Shown here: positions 36,752 to 46,144 of the stretch, piece after piece | Layout: each line of letters opens with the position of its first letter | Position numbering within the stretch: the first letter of the stretch is position 1 | Assembly: GCF_039655875.1 (NCBI RefSeq) | Contig: NZ_JBBYXK010000001.1 | Location: forward strand, 868,001-932,000 | Reading direction: 5' to 3' | DNA length: 64,000 bases | DNA from: Emcibacter sp. SYSU 3D8 | GTDB taxonomy: Bacteria; Pseudomonadota; Alphaproteobacteria; SMXS01 | Translations under genes and position numbers: made by a program | The notes under the pieces: generated by a model | The model's database searches: none | What the model was told of the DNA's origin: nothing | Seen by the model: the letters and a program-made list of their open reading frames with translations, nothing else

Positions 36752-37972
36752 TCAGGTCGCGTCGAGCTGGTAGGCCGAGTGGAGCGAGCGTAACGCCAGT
36801 TCGGTGTATTTCGCGGCAATCAACACACTGATCTTGATCTCCGAGGTGGAAATCACCTGAATGTTGATGCCCTCATTCGCCAGTGCCGCGAACATGCGGC
36901 TGGCGATGCCCGCGTGGCTGCGCATGCCGACGCCGATGACCGACACTTTCACCACGTCGCTGTCCGTACTGACCGCCCTGTAACCGAGCGTGTCCTTCAG
37001 GCCCTCGATCACCTTGACCGAACGGGTCAGATCGGCGCGCGGCACCGTGAATGTCAGGTCCGTAGTCTGGCCGTCGGCCGCCATGTTCTGGACGATCATG
37101 TCCACGTTGATGCTCGCCTCCGCAAGCGGACCGAAGATCGAGGCCGACACGCCGGGCCGGTCTGGCACGCCTTGCACGGTGATCTTGGCTTCGTCGCTGG
37201 TATAGGCAATTCCGCTGATATCTGCTTGTTCCACGATTTCTTCCTCGTCGACAACCATCGTGCCGGGTTCATCCGAAAAGCTGGAGCATACATGCACCGG
37301 CACCTTGAAGCGCATGGCGAGTTCGACGGAGCGGGTCTGCAGGACCTTGGCGCCCAACGAGGCCATTTCCAGCATTTCTTCGTAAGTGATCTTATCGAGC
37401 TTGCGGGCCTTCGTAACGATCCGGGGATCGGTGGTGTAGACGCCGTCCACGTCGGTATAGATATCGCAGCGATCCGCCTTGAGCGCCGCAGCGAACGCGA
37501 CCGCCGTGGTGTCCGAGCCGCCGCGGCCCAGAGTGGCGATGCGGCCGTCTGCAGACAGTCCCTGGAAACCGGCGATGACGGCAACCTGGCCGGCGTCGAG
37601 GCGCTTCTCCAGTTCAGCCGTCTCGATTTCCAGGATACGGGCCGAACCGTGCGCCATGGACGTACGGACAGGCAGTTGCCAGCCCAGCCAGGATCGCGCG
37701 TCGACGCCCATGTTCTGCAGGGTGAGCGCCAGCAGACCACTGGTCACCTGTTCGCCTGTCGCCACCACCGAGTCGTATTCCCGGGAATCGTACAGGGTCG
37801 AGGACTCCGACACCCACGAGACGAGCTGGTTCGTCACGCCCGACATGGCGGACACCACCACGACTACCTGGTCGCCGGCATCGACCGCCTGCTTGACCTT
37901 TTTTGCCACGTTGCGGATCCGATCCAGATCCGCCACCGACGTTCCGCCGAATTTCTTGACGATCCGCGCCAT
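36752..37972 (-). CDS. lysC: Aspartate kinase
   Basis: LysC phosphorylates aspartate in the Lys/Thr/Met pathway. The 406-residue single-function enzyme opens with MARIVKKFGGTSVAD, continues with GFQGLSADGRIATLGRGGSDT and the TDVDGVYTTDPRI loop, and ends in two ACT domains (ITVQGVPDRPGVSASIF; VKVSVIGVGMRSHAG). Feedback control by lysine/threonine through ACT is known for the family. Start ATG 37970-37972 has GAGGG upstream. Confidence 0.96.
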   Translation of the reverse strand: MARIVKKFGGTSVADLDRIRNVAKKVKQAVDAGDQVVVVVSAMSGVTNQLVSWVSESSTLYDSREYDSVVATGEQVTSGLLALTLQNMGVDARSWLGWQLPVRTSMAHGSARILEIETAELEKRLDAGQVAVIAGFQGLSADGRIATLGRGGSDTTAVAFAAALKADRCDIYTDVDGVYTTDPRIVTKARKLDKITYEEMLEMASLGAKVLQTRSVELAMRFKVPVHVCSSFSDEPGTMVVDEEEIVEQADISGIAYTSDEAKITVQGVPDRPGVSASIFGPLAEASINVDMIVQNMAADGQTTDLTFTVPRADLTRSVKVIEGLKDTLGYRAVSTDSDVVKVSVIGVGMRSHAGIASRMFAALANEGINIQVISTSEIKISVLIAAKYTELALRSLHSAYQLDAT

Positions 37973-38107
37973 CGTCCCTCGCACTAGAGTGTTGTTTATC
38001 TGGAGGCCGACGCGCCGCTATACAGGAATGCCGCTTGCCCTCACAAAAGCGGCCCTTACATACTCGGTCACCAACGGCAGCGCAAGCTGCGCAGGGAGGC
38101 GGAATCC

Positions 38108-38857
38108 TTGGCCAAAGCCAATTCTACCAGTATCGACGCCGATGAGGTCGCCCGCTTCGAGGCCATGGCTGAATCATGGTGGGACCCCACCGGACCGTTC
38201 AAGCCGCTGCACCGGTTCAACCCGGCGCGGCTGCTCTTCATCCGCGAACAGGCGGTGCGCTATTGGCGCCGCGACCCGGCGACCCTCAGGCCGCTGGACG
38301 GCCTTGCGGTGGTCGATATCGGCTGCGGCGGCGGCCTGATCAGCGAACCGCTGGCGCGCATGGGCGCCAGCGTTACCGGCATCGATCCGTCCACGAAAAA
38401 CATCGGCACGGCGCGCGTGCATGCCGCCCAAGGCGGCCTGGATATCGACTATCGCGCGACCACCGCCGAAGAACTGGCCGCCTCCGGCGCGCGGTTCGAC
38501 ATGGTGATGAATCTGGAAGTGGTCGAGCACGTGGCCGATGTGGAAGGCTTTCTGGCGGCGTCCGGCAGCCTGCTGAAGCCCGGCGGCCTGATGATCTGCG
38601 CCACGCTCAATCGGACCCTCAAGAGCCTCGCCATGGCCAAGATCGGCGCCGAATATGTGCTGCGCTGGCTGCCGCGCGGCACCCACGACTGGCAGAAGTT
38701 CCTGACGCCGGCCGAACTGTCGCGCGCCATCCGCCGCGCCGGCCTTTCGGTCACGGCGCTGCAGGGTGTCAGCTATCTGCCCTTCAGGGATGAGTGGGCG
38801 CTGAGCGGCGACACCGGCGTGAATTACATGGTCGTGGCGGTCAAGCCGGCCGCTTAG
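38108..38857 (+). CDS. ubiG: Ubiquinone biosynthesis O-methyltransferase
   Basis: UbiG performs both O-methylations in ubiquinone synthesis. The 249 residues include the family N-terminus ARFEAMAESWWDPTGPFKPLH, the AdoMet motif VVDIGCGGGLISEPLARMG near 70 and MVMNLEVVEHV. The start is TTG with GGGAGG 9 nt upstream. It is divergent from lysC, the common alphaproteobacterial order, and its stop overlaps the DUF1178 gene tail to tail by 4 bp. Confidence 0.95.
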   Translation: MAKANSTSIDADEVARFEAMAESWWDPTGPFKPLHRFNPARLLFIREQAVRYWRRDPATLRPLDGLAVVDIGCGGGLISEPLARMGASVTGIDPSTKNIGTARVHAAQGGLDIDYRATTAEELAASGARFDMVMNLEVVEHVADVEGFLAASGSLLKPGGLMICATLNRTLKSLAMAKIGAEYVLRWLPRGTHDWQKFLTPAELSRAIRRAGLSVTALQGVSYLPFRDEWALSGDTGVNYMVVAVKPAA

Positions 38858-39276
38858 GCGTCGCTGCGCGGCAGCCAGGGGATCGCGACGATGTCGATGC
38901 CCTCGTCGCGCAGCTCCTCGGCTTCGTCCTCGGTCGTCTCGCCGTAAATGCCGCGATCGTCGGCCTTGCCGGAATGGATCTTGCGGGCCTCGTCGGCGAA
39001 ATCGGTGCCGACATAATCACAATTGTCCTCGACCTTGCGGCGAATCTCCATGAACACACGGCGTACTTCTGCGGCGATCTGGGCGCTGCTGGGCTGCGCA
39101 TGGTCGCGGCGCACCGAGACATTGGGCGCCATGATGGCCTTGCCCACGTCGGCGCCTGAGCACATCGGGCACTGGATATCGCCCGAGCCGGCCTGTACGT
39201 CATAGGTGGCGCTGTCGGCGAACCAGCCTTCGAACTGGTGTTCGCAGCCGCGGCATCTGAGTTCGTATTTGATCAT
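38854..39276 (-). CDS. DUF1178 zinc-ribbon protein
   Basis: This 140-residue protein begins MIKYELRCRGCEHQFEGWF and has a second Cys pair in IQCPMCSGADVGKAIMAPNV, giving a four-Cys zinc ribbon. The C-terminal half (EVRRVFMEIRRKVEDNCDYVG, FADEARKIHSGKADDRGIYG) is the conserved DUF1178 signature. Function unknown. The start is the ATG before IKYELRC; a longer upstream frame is spurious. Confidence 0.9.
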   Translation of the reverse strand: MIKYELRCRGCEHQFEGWFADSATYDVQAGSGDIQCPMCSGADVGKAIMAPNVSVRRDHAQPSSAQIAAEVRRVFMEIRRKVEDNCDYVGTDFADEARKIHSGKADDRGIYGETTEDEAEELRDEGIDIVAIPWLPRSDA

Positions 39277-39393
39277 CTGTCTTTCGCCACGCTCGTCTGT
39301 CCACTCAACATGTTTGCGAAACCATCGGAGTTCAATGTTTTGTTGCAGTTCCGCTAGGCACGGCGCCGCCGGGGCGCTAGTGATGAGCCCACC

Positions 39394-39918
39394 ATGAACA
39401 CACGCCTGCAGCAGACCCCCAGCCCCTGGGTTGTCCAACACACGGAGCGCCTCGCGCCCGGCACCGACGTTCTCGACCTGGCGTGCGGATCGGGACGCCA
39501 CACCCGCTTTTTACTGGAGCGCGGCTTTCGGGTCATGGCGGTCGATCTCAATATTTCGGGCATCGACGACCTGTCGGGCCACCCGGGCCTGGCCATGCTG
39601 GAAGCGGATCTCGAAAATGGGCCCTGGCCGCTGGGCAATGCCCAGTTCGGCGGCGTGATCGTCACCAATTATCTGTGGCGGCTGCTGTTCCCGCGCATCC
39701 GCGACGCGGTCGCGCCGGGCGGTGTAGTGATCTACGAGACCTTCGCCACCGGCAACGAGCAATACGGCAAGCCGTCCAATCCCGACTTCCTGCTGCGCGA
39801 CGGCGAGTTGATGGACTGGTTCGGCGACTGGCAGGTGTCCGGCTTCGACCAGACCTATACCGACATCCCCAAGCCCGCCATCATCCAGCACATCTGCGCG
39901 GTGAAGCCGTCCGCCTGA
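39394..39918 (+). CDS. Class I SAM methyltransferase, TehB-like
   Basis: This short 174-residue methyltransferase has the AdoMet-binding motif VLDLACGSGRHTRFLLERG near residue 26 and the acidic VMAVDLNISGID. IVTNYLWRLLFP and VIYETFATGNEQYGKPSNP follow, as in TehB-like enzymes. Substrate unknown. It is divergent from the DUF1178 gene and converges, with a 1-nt gap, on the nitrilase-like gene. Confidence 0.85.
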   Translation: MNTRLQQTPSPWVVQHTERLAPGTDVLDLACGSGRHTRFLLERGFRVMAVDLNISGIDDLSGHPGLAMLEADLENGPWPLGNAQFGGVIVTNYLWRLLFPRIRDAVAPGGVVIYETFATGNEQYGKPSNPDFLLRDGELMDWFGDWQVSGFDQTYTDIPKPAIIQHICAVKPSA

Positions 39919-39919
39919 T

Positions 39920-40747
39920 CTATGCGCCCAGCGCGTAATCCCGGTCGTGGTTCAGCGACGGCACCTTGCCGCGCGCCTCGGCCACCTTGGCCGGGTCGAT
40001 GCGGGCGGTGACGATGCCCACATCACCGCCGCCATCGGCGATGATCTCGCCCCAGGGATCGATGATCAGCGAATGGCCGAATGTCTGGCGGCCGTTCTGA
40101 TGGGTGCCGGTCTGGGCGGCGGCGAACACGAAGCAGCCAGTTTCGATGGCGCGGGCGCGCAGCAACACATGCCAGTGCGCCTCGCCGGTCACCTTGGTAA
40201 AGGCCGCCGGAACACAGATGAAATCGGCGCCCGCCTTGGCCAGCGCCCGGTAGAGATGCGGGAAGCGCAAATCGTAGCAGATGGTCAGGCCCAGCCTGCC
40301 CCAGGGCAGGTCCGCCACCACGGCACGCTCACCCGGCTGGTAATTCTTCGATTCCCGGTAGGTCTCGCCGCCCGGCAGGTCGACGTCGAACATGTGGATC
40401 TTGTCGTAGGTCGCCTTGATGGCCCCGGACGGATCGATCAGGAAGGACCGGTTGGCGATCTTGGTATCGGACAGCCTGATCGGCAGCGACCCGGTATGAA
40501 TCCAGATACCAAGACTGTCCGCCAAGCCCCTGAATGCCTTGAGGGCTTCATCCTCGTCCTGGGGCTTGACCTGGGCGAAGACCAGCTTCGAACGGGTCTC
40601 CATCAGGGATACGGTCTCGGGGAGCATGACCAGATCGGCACCCGCCCCCTGGGCGGCGCGGATCATCTCGCTGACGCTCGCAACATTCGGCGCGACCTGG
40701 TTGCCCGACGTGGTCTGAACCAGCGCGACGTTGAACGGCTCGCCCAT
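39920..40747 (-). CDS. Carbon-nitrogen hydrolase, Nit1/omega-amidase-like
   Basis: This 275-residue nitrilase-superfamily enzyme has the catalytic triad Glu44 (MLPETVSL), Lys116 (TYDKIHMFDVD) and Cys157 (LTICYDLRFPHLY). The HMFDVD and RESKNYQPGE segments match the Nit1 branch, which repairs deaminated glutathione; together with the adjacent glutaredoxin gene this supports a glutathione role, though that is inference. The ATG shares a base with the grxC stop (TGATG). Confidence 0.87.
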   Translation of the reverse strand: MGEPFNVALVQTTSGNQVAPNVASVSEMIRAAQGAGADLVMLPETVSLMETRSKLVFAQVKPQDEDEALKAFRGLADSLGIWIHTGSLPIRLSDTKIANRSFLIDPSGAIKATYDKIHMFDVDLPGGETYRESKNYQPGERAVVADLPWGRLGLTICYDLRFPHLYRALAKAGADFICVPAAFTKVTGEAHWHVLLRARAIETGCFVFAAAQTGTHQNGRQTFGHSLIIDPWGEIIADGGGDVGIVTARIDPAKVAEARGKVPSLNHDRDYALGA

Positions 40748-41004
40748 CAGGCGGCCAGCCACTTGTCGAGTTCGCCGCGCGCCTCGAGTTCGAATAATTC
40801 ATCGCACCCGCCGACATGGCGGCCGTTAATGAAAATCTGCGGCACGGTATGGCTGCCCCCTGCCTTTTGCCTCATCTCTTCGCGCAGCGATGGATTCATG
40901 TCGACACCGATCTCATTGAATTCAGTGCCTTTTTCCTTCAACAACCGCTTGGCGCGGGCGCAATAGCCGCAGAACGCCGAGGTGTAGATAATGATGTCAG
41001 CCAT
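40747..41004 (-). CDS. grxC: Glutaredoxin 3
   Basis: This 85-residue protein carries the dithiol CGYC at residues 12-15, the TVPQIFING cis-proline loop and GGCDELFEL, all glutaredoxin-3 marks. It reduces disulfides with glutathione. ATG 41002-41004 has GGAG upstream. Overlaps the nitrilase-like gene; comF lies 23 nt upstream. Confidence 0.94.
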   Translation of the reverse strand: MADIIIYTSAFCGYCARAKRLLKEKGTEFNEIGVDMNPSLREEMRQKAGGSHTVPQIFINGRHVGGCDELFELEARGELDKWLAA

Positions 41005-41027
41005 GGGCAACTCCTGTCCGTCTTACC

Positions 41028-41777
41028 CTATATAGCCGCCTGGTCCGGCAGCGCAACTCGTGCCAGCGTCAGGACGTCAACCCGCCCGGCACCTGCACTG
41101 CGCAGCGCCCGGGCGCAATGGCCCACCGTGGCGCCGGTGGTCAGCACGTCATCGACCAGCACGACCCGGCGGCCCTTGACCATATTCCCGTAACGCGGCG
41201 ACAGGGCAAAGGCTCCCCGCACGTTCCGCGAGCGCTCCTTGCGGCCAAGGGCGCCCTGGCTGGGCGTGCGGCGAATACGGCTCAACAGATCGGGGACAAA
41301 GTCAGGCCCGCCGGGCCTGGCGATGTGGCGGGCAAGGATCGCCGACTGGTTGAAGCGGCGCGCCAGCAGCCGGGTCCAGTGCAGCGGCACCGGTGCGATG
41401 ATGTCGGCCTCGTCAAGGAGTTCGCGCCCGGCACGGGCCATCCAGCGGGCAAACACCGGGGCGGTATCGAGCCGGTCGCCGTGTTTGAAGCGCAGCACCA
41501 GGCTCCGGCTGAAATCGTCATAGACCATCACGGACCGGGCGCGGTCGAAGGCGGGCCGGTCAGTCAGGCACTGCAGGCAGAGTGCATCGCCGCCGGCATC
41601 GAATTCCAGCGAGACGCCGCAGCAGGCGCAATAGGGCGCGCCGATGAACCGCACCTGGCCCCAGCAGGCCGGACACAGCTGGGCATGGTCCTGGACCAGC
41701 ACGGCGCAAACGGGACATTGCGGCGGGAAGACCGCATCGAGCACGTGACGTCCGAACTGCGAAACAGTCCCCAGCAT
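41028..41777 (-). CDS. comF: ComF-family amidophosphoribosyltransferase-like protein
   Basis: This 249-residue protein has the N-terminal zinc-binding pairs CPVC, CPACW, CACC and CLQC, and a phosphoribosyltransferase domain with VVLVDDVLTTGAT near residue 204. ComF supports DNA uptake in naturally competent bacteria; in others its role is unclear. It heads the comF-grxC-nitrilase unit and is divergent from the methyltransferase at 41831, sharing a 53-bp gap. Confidence 0.9.
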   Translation of the reverse strand: MLGTVSQFGRHVLDAVFPPQCPVCAVLVQDHAQLCPACWGQVRFIGAPYCACCGVSLEFDAGGDALCLQCLTDRPAFDRARSVMVYDDFSRSLVLRFKHGDRLDTAPVFARWMARAGRELLDEADIIAPVPLHWTRLLARRFNQSAILARHIARPGGPDFVPDLLSRIRRTPSQGALGRKERSRNVRGAFALSPRYGNMVKGRRVVLVDDVLTTGATVGHCARALRSAGAGRVDVLTLARVALPDQAAI

Positions 41778-41830
41778 GGCGCCAGTCTATCAGACTTTCC
41801 GGGGGACGGCAGGCGTGCCATATACGCCTG

Positions 41831-42754
41831 ATGAGCACCGCCATGCAGATTTTCGACCGTCCGCTCGTGCGCCAACGCCGCGACCAGCGGGCATCCGGTT
41901 TCGCCGGATACCAGTTTCTCAAGGCCGAGGTGGCGGACCGGATCGCCGACCGGCTGCTCGACATCAACCGCCCCTTCCCCGTCGCGCTCGATTTGGGCTG
42001 CCACACCGGCGCCCTGGGACGGCTGCTGGCGGCGCGGCCCGACGTGGAGACGCTGGTCTCGGCTGATCTGTCTCCCCGCATGGCGGCGCAGGCCCCGGGG
42101 CTGCGGGCCGCGGCCGATGAAGAATTGCTGCCCTTTGCCGAGGAATCGTTCAACCTGGCGGTGTCGGCACTGTCGCTGCACTGGGTGAACGACCTGCCCG
42201 GCGCCCTGATCCAGCTCAACCGCACGCTCAAGCCCGATGGCCTGTTCCTGGCCGCCATGCTGGGCGGCGACACCCTGACCGAGTTGCGCCAGGCCATGAT
42301 GCAGGCTGAACTGGCGGTGGAGCCCGGCGTGGCGCCGCGGGTCTCGCCGTTCGCCGACATTCGCGATGCCGGCGGCCTGCTGCAGCGGGCCGGCTTCGCG
42401 CTGCCGGTGGCCGATGTGGAGCGGATCACCGTGGACTACGCCGACGCCTTCAGCCTGATGCGGGATCTCCAGGGGATGGCCGAGACCAACGCGGTGCTGG
42501 AGCGACACAAGGCGCCATTGAAGCGCCGGACATTGTTCGCTGCCGTCGAGGCCTATCACGACCTGTTCGCCCGGCGCGACGGACGCATTCCGGCGACCTT
42601 CGACGTGGTCTTCCTGACCGGCTGGGCACCCCATGAAAGTCAGCAGAAGCCACTGGCGCCCGGCAGTGCTACAATGCGCCTTGCTCAGGTTCTGGGCACG
42701 AAAGAACACACGGCAGGGGAAAAAGCCCCGCCACGGCCTTGGAAACGCCCCTAA
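41831..42754 (+). CDS. BioC/NDUFAF5-like methyltransferase-fold protein
   Basis: This 307-residue protein starts MQIFDRPLVRQRRDQRAS, the conserved N-terminus of the NDUFAF5 group. AdoMet segments ALDLGCHTGALGRLLA and LSALSLHWVNDLPG-like VSALSLHWVNDLPGALI follow, then GLFLAAMLGGDTLTELR. NDUFAF5 hydroxylates a complex I subunit in mitochondria and bacteria may share this role; methyl transfer is the alternative. Sure of the family, not of the reaction. Confidence 0.85.
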   Translation: MSTAMQIFDRPLVRQRRDQRASGFAGYQFLKAEVADRIADRLLDINRPFPVALDLGCHTGALGRLLAARPDVETLVSADLSPRMAAQAPGLRAAADEELLPFAEESFNLAVSALSLHWVNDLPGALIQLNRTLKPDGLFLAAMLGGDTLTELRQAMMQAELAVEPGVAPRVSPFADIRDAGGLLQRAGFALPVADVERITVDYADAFSLMRDLQGMAETNAVLERHKAPLKRRTLFAAVEAYHDLFARRDGRIPATFDVVFLTGWAPHESQQKPLAPGSATMRLAQVLGTKEHTAGEKAPPRPWKRP

Positions 42755-42802
42755 CGGCACCGATGTAGGTTAAGTGAACAACGACAGAGGGTTAGGTGCG
42801 AC

Positions 42803-43276
42803 ATGCATGGAAAGAAGATCAAGTCCTGGATCGCGATCGCGGACAGCGCCAAGGCGCGAATTTATGCCACATCCGGACCGGGATTGAAGCTCACGCTGGT
42901 TAACGAACTGGATTCCGAGGCTGCTCGCCGCCTGACCCAGGAACTGGTGTCCGACAAGCCCGGCCGAAGTTTTGCAAGCGCGAGTTCCCGTCGCTCGAGC
43001 ATGGAACCGCACAGCGATCCGCAATCCATCGAAAAGCACAAATTCGTCAAGGATCTGGTCGGCTATCTTGATGCCGCCGCCCTCAAGGGTAAATTCGACG
43101 ACCTGTTTCTGGTGGCCGCCCCGCGGACATTGGGAGAAATCCGCAAGCTGTCCAACGGCCACATCGGCTCGCGCGTGCGCGCCGAACTGGGCAAGGACCT
43201 CACCAACATACCCGAGCCCGAGCTTCCCAAGCACCTGGAGGGACTCGACATCGGCAAGCAACCACTGGGAAGCTAG
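42803..43276 (+). CDS. Host attachment family protein
   Basis: This 157-residue cytosolic protein matches the Host_attach (PF10116-type) family named after an Agrobacterium plant-attachment locus. Marks are WIAIADSAKARIYAT at the start, a central basic/Ser stretch and DDLFLVAAPRTLGEIRKLSN. It has no signal peptide, so a direct adhesive role is doubtful; it resembles eRF1/Baeg-type folds. It overlaps the DUF2459 gene tail to tail by 4 bp. Confidence 0.85.
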   Translation: MHGKKIKSWIAIADSAKARIYATSGPGLKLTLVNELDSEAARRLTQELVSDKPGRSFASASSRRSSMEPHSDPQSIEKHKFVKDLVGYLDAAALKGKFDDLFLVAAPRTLGEIRKLSNGHIGSRVRAELGKDLTNIPEPELPKHLEGLDIGKQPLGS

Positions 43277-43908
43277 CGGGCGCGCATCACGCCTTCGGGC
43301 AGGGGCGACCACAGGACGGCGCGTATGCCGGCATCGGCCAGTCTGCGATTCGTCCACTGATTGCATGTCATGAACATGCTGTAAGCCCCTGCTCCCTCAT
43401 AGAAATTGTCTCTTCGACCGTAGCCCTTTCCGGGCAGGATACGAACGGGCCCTGGCGCAAAGCCCGACCTGATGCCGCGGACCAGCCTCGCATACTGGTC
43501 CGCGGATACGGTCAGCCGGATGGCATTCGGCCGGCGCGACGGCCACTCGACGACATGCATCAGCGCCGGCTGCCACAGCAGCGACTTCACGCCCACAACC
43601 AGACTGAAGTCGGCCCAGGTCGGCGTGCGCAGATAGAAATCCCGCTCGCCCCAGCCGAACGCCAGATATGCCGTGTCCGGATGGGTCACCAGGCCCTCGA
43701 TCCGCCAGTCCTTGACCGGATGGACAACGGGCACCGCGACATCCACGTGGACGTCGTTCGACCATAGAAATATCTCAATGCCATCAGGCGTTTCAGCGAC
43801 ATCACTATTGACCGGAATGAACATCCCGACGCTGGCAACGGCCCAGTACAGCAGCACGGCGCCAGCGAGACCGCCCAGCAGGCGGACCAGCCAGCGCCGC
43901 AGGATCAC
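43273..43908 (-). CDS. DUF2459 / TIGR02117-type membrane protein
   Basis: This 211-residue protein has one N-terminal membrane span (LLGGLAGAVLLYWAVASVGM) and then the family motifs IEIFLWSNDVHVDVAVPV, YLAFGWGERDFYL and YSMFMTCNQWTNRRL. The Cys-Asn-His pattern suggests a papain-like hydrolase acting outside the cytosol, an inference. The start is GTG 43908, overlapping the mutT stop in GTGA. Confidence 0.82.
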   Translation of the reverse strand: MILRRWLVRLLGGLAGAVLLYWAVASVGMFIPVNSDVAETPDGIEIFLWSNDVHVDVAVPVVHPVKDWRIEGLVTHPDTAYLAFGWGERDFYLRTPTWADFSLVVGVKSLLWQPALMHVVEWPSRRPNAIRLTVSADQYARLVRGIRSGFAPGPVRILPGKGYGRRDNFYEGAGAYSMFMTCNQWTNRRLADAGIRAVLWSPLPEGVMRAR

Positions 43909-44330
43909 AACAGATCCCGCAGCATGGCCACCAGCGGGACATCGGCGGGCGGCATGGGATAGTCGGACAGCCTGGTGACACGCACCCATTTCAGCGCGGT
44001 ATGCTCGCGCGCCATGACCGTGCCCTCCCATTTCCGGCAGACAAACAAGGGCATCAGCAGGTGGAATTTTTCGTAAGTATGCGAGGCGAAGGTGAACGGC
44101 GCCAGACAACTTGCCCAGGTCTGGATGCCCAGCTCTTCCTCGAGTTCCCGGATCAGCGCCGCCTCGGGCGTTTCTCCCGGCTCGACCTTGCCGCCTGGAA
44201 ACTCCCACAAGCCCGCCATGGACTTGCCTTCCGGACGCTGGGCGATCAGCACACGTCCGTCCACATCCACCAGCGCGACAGCGGCCACGAGGACGATGGG
44301 CCTGGAATTGATCGGGTTGGGGTCGCTCAC
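43905..44330 (-). CDS. mutT: (Deoxy)nucleoside triphosphate pyrophosphohydrolase MutT
   Basis: MutT removes 8-oxo-dGTP from the nucleotide pool. The 141-residue Nudix protein has LIAQRPEGKSMAGLWEFPGG running into a complete Nudix box (GGKVEPGE, then RELEEELG, residues about 45-68). It starts with GTG, 5 nt after the GNAT stop, and is linked to argJ as in many alphaproteobacteria. Confidence 0.93.
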   Translation of the reverse strand: MSDPNPINSRPIVLVAAVALVDVDGRVLIAQRPEGKSMAGLWEFPGGKVEPGETPEAALIRELEEELGIQTWASCLAPFTFASHTYEKFHLLMPLFVCRKWEGTVMAREHTALKWVRVTRLSDYPMPPADVPLVAMLRDLL

Positions 44331-44335
44331 GTGGC

Positions 44336-44863
44336 TCAGCTCCAGACTTCGAATTCCCGCCGGTAATAATGCACGTCGCCCTCGCCGTCACGCAGCCGGT
44401 AGCGGCGCATACCCTTCCATTGGAATCCCGCCTTTTCGAGGACCCGGCACGACCGTTCGTTACCCTGCATCACGCCGGCCCAGAGATAGTCGAGACCGAA
44501 ATGCGAGAAAACACATTCGGATATTCCTCTAACCGCCTCTGTTGCATAGCCATTTCCCCAGTATTTTTGGCCAAGCCAATAGCCGGTCTCGTTGTCGTCG
44601 AAGCTGACGCCGACGCCGCCCATGACGGCGCCGTCCTCGCGCCGGATCACCACATAGGGCAGGCCTCGCCGCCACCAGCGGATGCGCCGCGAGATGCCAA
44701 GCCAATCCTTCGCGTCGCGCTCGGTATAGGGATAGGGCGCGCGCGAGAGCCAGCGCGCCACGTCCCAATCACCGATCAACGCCGGAATGAACGGCAGGTC
44801 GGCGCGCTGGTAGGGGCGCAAGACGAGACGCTCGGTCTCGATCCGGCGACAAATGGGGATCAA
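44336..44863 (-). CDS. GNAT acetyltransferase, RimJ/RimL-like
   Basis: This 175-residue enzyme has IETERLVLRPYQRADLPF at the N-terminus and the acetyl-CoA loop of YWLGQKYWGNGYATEAVRG, then NERSCRVLEKAGFQWKG. Such enzymes acetylate protein N-termini or small amines; the substrate is unknown. The likely start is TTG 44861-44863, which overlaps the argJ stop (TTGA). Longer upstream frames run inside argJ. Confidence 0.87.
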   Translation of the reverse strand: MIPICRRIETERLVLRPYQRADLPFIPALIGDWDVARWLSRAPYPYTERDAKDWLGISRRIRWWRRGLPYVVIRREDGAVMGGVGVSFDDNETGYWLGQKYWGNGYATEAVRGISECVFSHFGLDYLWAGVMQGNERSCRVLEKAGFQWKGMRRYRLRDGEGDVHYYRREFEVWS

Positions 44864-46098
44864 CTGCGATAGTCGGCGTTGATCGCGATGTAGCCGTGCG
44901 TCAGGTCGCAGGTCCACATCGTCGCCTTGCCGGATCCAACGCCCAGGTCGACCTCGATGTCGATCTCCCTGCCCTTCAGATGAAGGGTCAGCCTGTCCTC
45001 GTCATAGCCGGGACGCACCCGGCCGTTTTCGGTCAGCACCTGGCCCCCGAAGGTGACCTTCAATCGTTTGGGCTCGACCTTCTCGTATGACTTGCCGACC
45101 GCCATGACGATACGGCCCCAATTCGCATCCTCACCGGCGATCGCGGTCTTCACCAGGGGCGAGTTGGCAATCATCCGGGCGACCCGCTTGGCCGCCGCGT
45201 CGTCCTCGGCGCCGGCGACATGGATGGCAATGAACTTCTGTGCCCCCTCGCCGTCCCGCACGACCTGGCGGGCAAGATCGCCCATCACCGCCTCCAGCCC
45301 GGCCTTGAAGCCGGCCAGCACCGGGTCGGCCGCGTCGGTCACCGGCGCGTTGCCGGCGGCGCCGGTTGCGAACAGCAGCAAGGTGTCCGAGGTCGAGGTG
45401 TCGCTGTCCACCGTGATGGCGTTGAAGCTGCGCTCGTTGACGTCGCGCAGCACCGCATCCAGCGCCTCGCGCCCGATCGCCGCATCGGTGACTACATAGG
45501 CCAGCATGGTCGCCATATTGGGTTCGATCATGCCCGAGCCCTTGGCGATGCCATTGATGGTGACGCGGGTGCCGCCTATGGAGGCCGTCGCAGTGGCGCC
45601 CTTGGGAAACGTGTCCGTGGTCATGATGCCGCGGGCCGCGGCTTCCCAGCAATCCTCGGAAAGCACAACCGACGGCAGCGCGCCGACGATCTTCTCGTAG
45701 GGCAGCGGCACGCCGATCACCCCGGTCGAGGAGATCATGACGTTTTCCGGCGGACAGCCCAGCAGGCGTGCCGCCGCCCGGGCCGTCTCAGCCGATGCGT
45801 TATAGCCTTCGTCGCCGGTGAAGACATTTGAGTTGCCGGCATTCACCACCAGCGCCCGCGACCGGCCGCCAGATATTCTGAGCGCGTCGCGGCACCACAG
45901 GATCGGCGCGCCCGGCGTAAGCGAGCGCGTGAATACGCCGGCAACGATGGTGCCTTCGGGAAAGGTGACGAAGGTGACGTCGGGCCGGTCCTTGTACTTC
46001 ACGCCAGCCGCAATGGTTCCCAGGCGCACGCCAGTGATAGGCGGCATGTCGGGAAAGCTTTCGGGCGCGAGCGGAGACAGCGTCGTCTCGACCATCAT
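44860..46098 (-). CDS. argJ: Bifunctional glutamate N-acetyltransferase ArgJ
   Basis: ArgJ recycles the acetyl group in arginine synthesis (ornithine and glutamate N-acetyltransferase). The 412-residue proenzyme cleaves itself before the Thr in KGSGMIEPNMATMLAYVV near residue 199. FTGDEGYNASAE-like and SDTLLLFATG segments are conserved, and the C-terminus AINADYRS is typical. It leads argJ-GNAT-mutT-DUF2459, four genes with 4-bp overlaps or short gaps. Confidence 0.96.
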   Translation of the reverse strand: MMVETTLSPLAPESFPDMPPITGVRLGTIAAGVKYKDRPDVTFVTFPEGTIVAGVFTRSLTPGAPILWCRDALRISGGRSRALVVNAGNSNVFTGDEGYNASAETARAAARLLGCPPENVMISSTGVIGVPLPYEKIVGALPSVVLSEDCWEAAARGIMTTDTFPKGATATASIGGTRVTINGIAKGSGMIEPNMATMLAYVVTDAAIGREALDAVLRDVNERSFNAITVDSDTSTSDTLLLFATGAAGNAPVTDAADPVLAGFKAGLEAVMGDLARQVVRDGEGAQKFIAIHVAGAEDDAAAKRVARMIANSPLVKTAIAGEDANWGRIVMAVGKSYEKVEPKRLKVTFGGQVLTENGRVRPGYDEDRLTLHLKGREIDIEVDLGVGSGKATMWTCDLTHGYIAINADYRS

Positions 46099-46144
46099 GC
46101 AACTCCAGGATCATGTTCCGTTTAACGGCCGGACACCCGGCCGT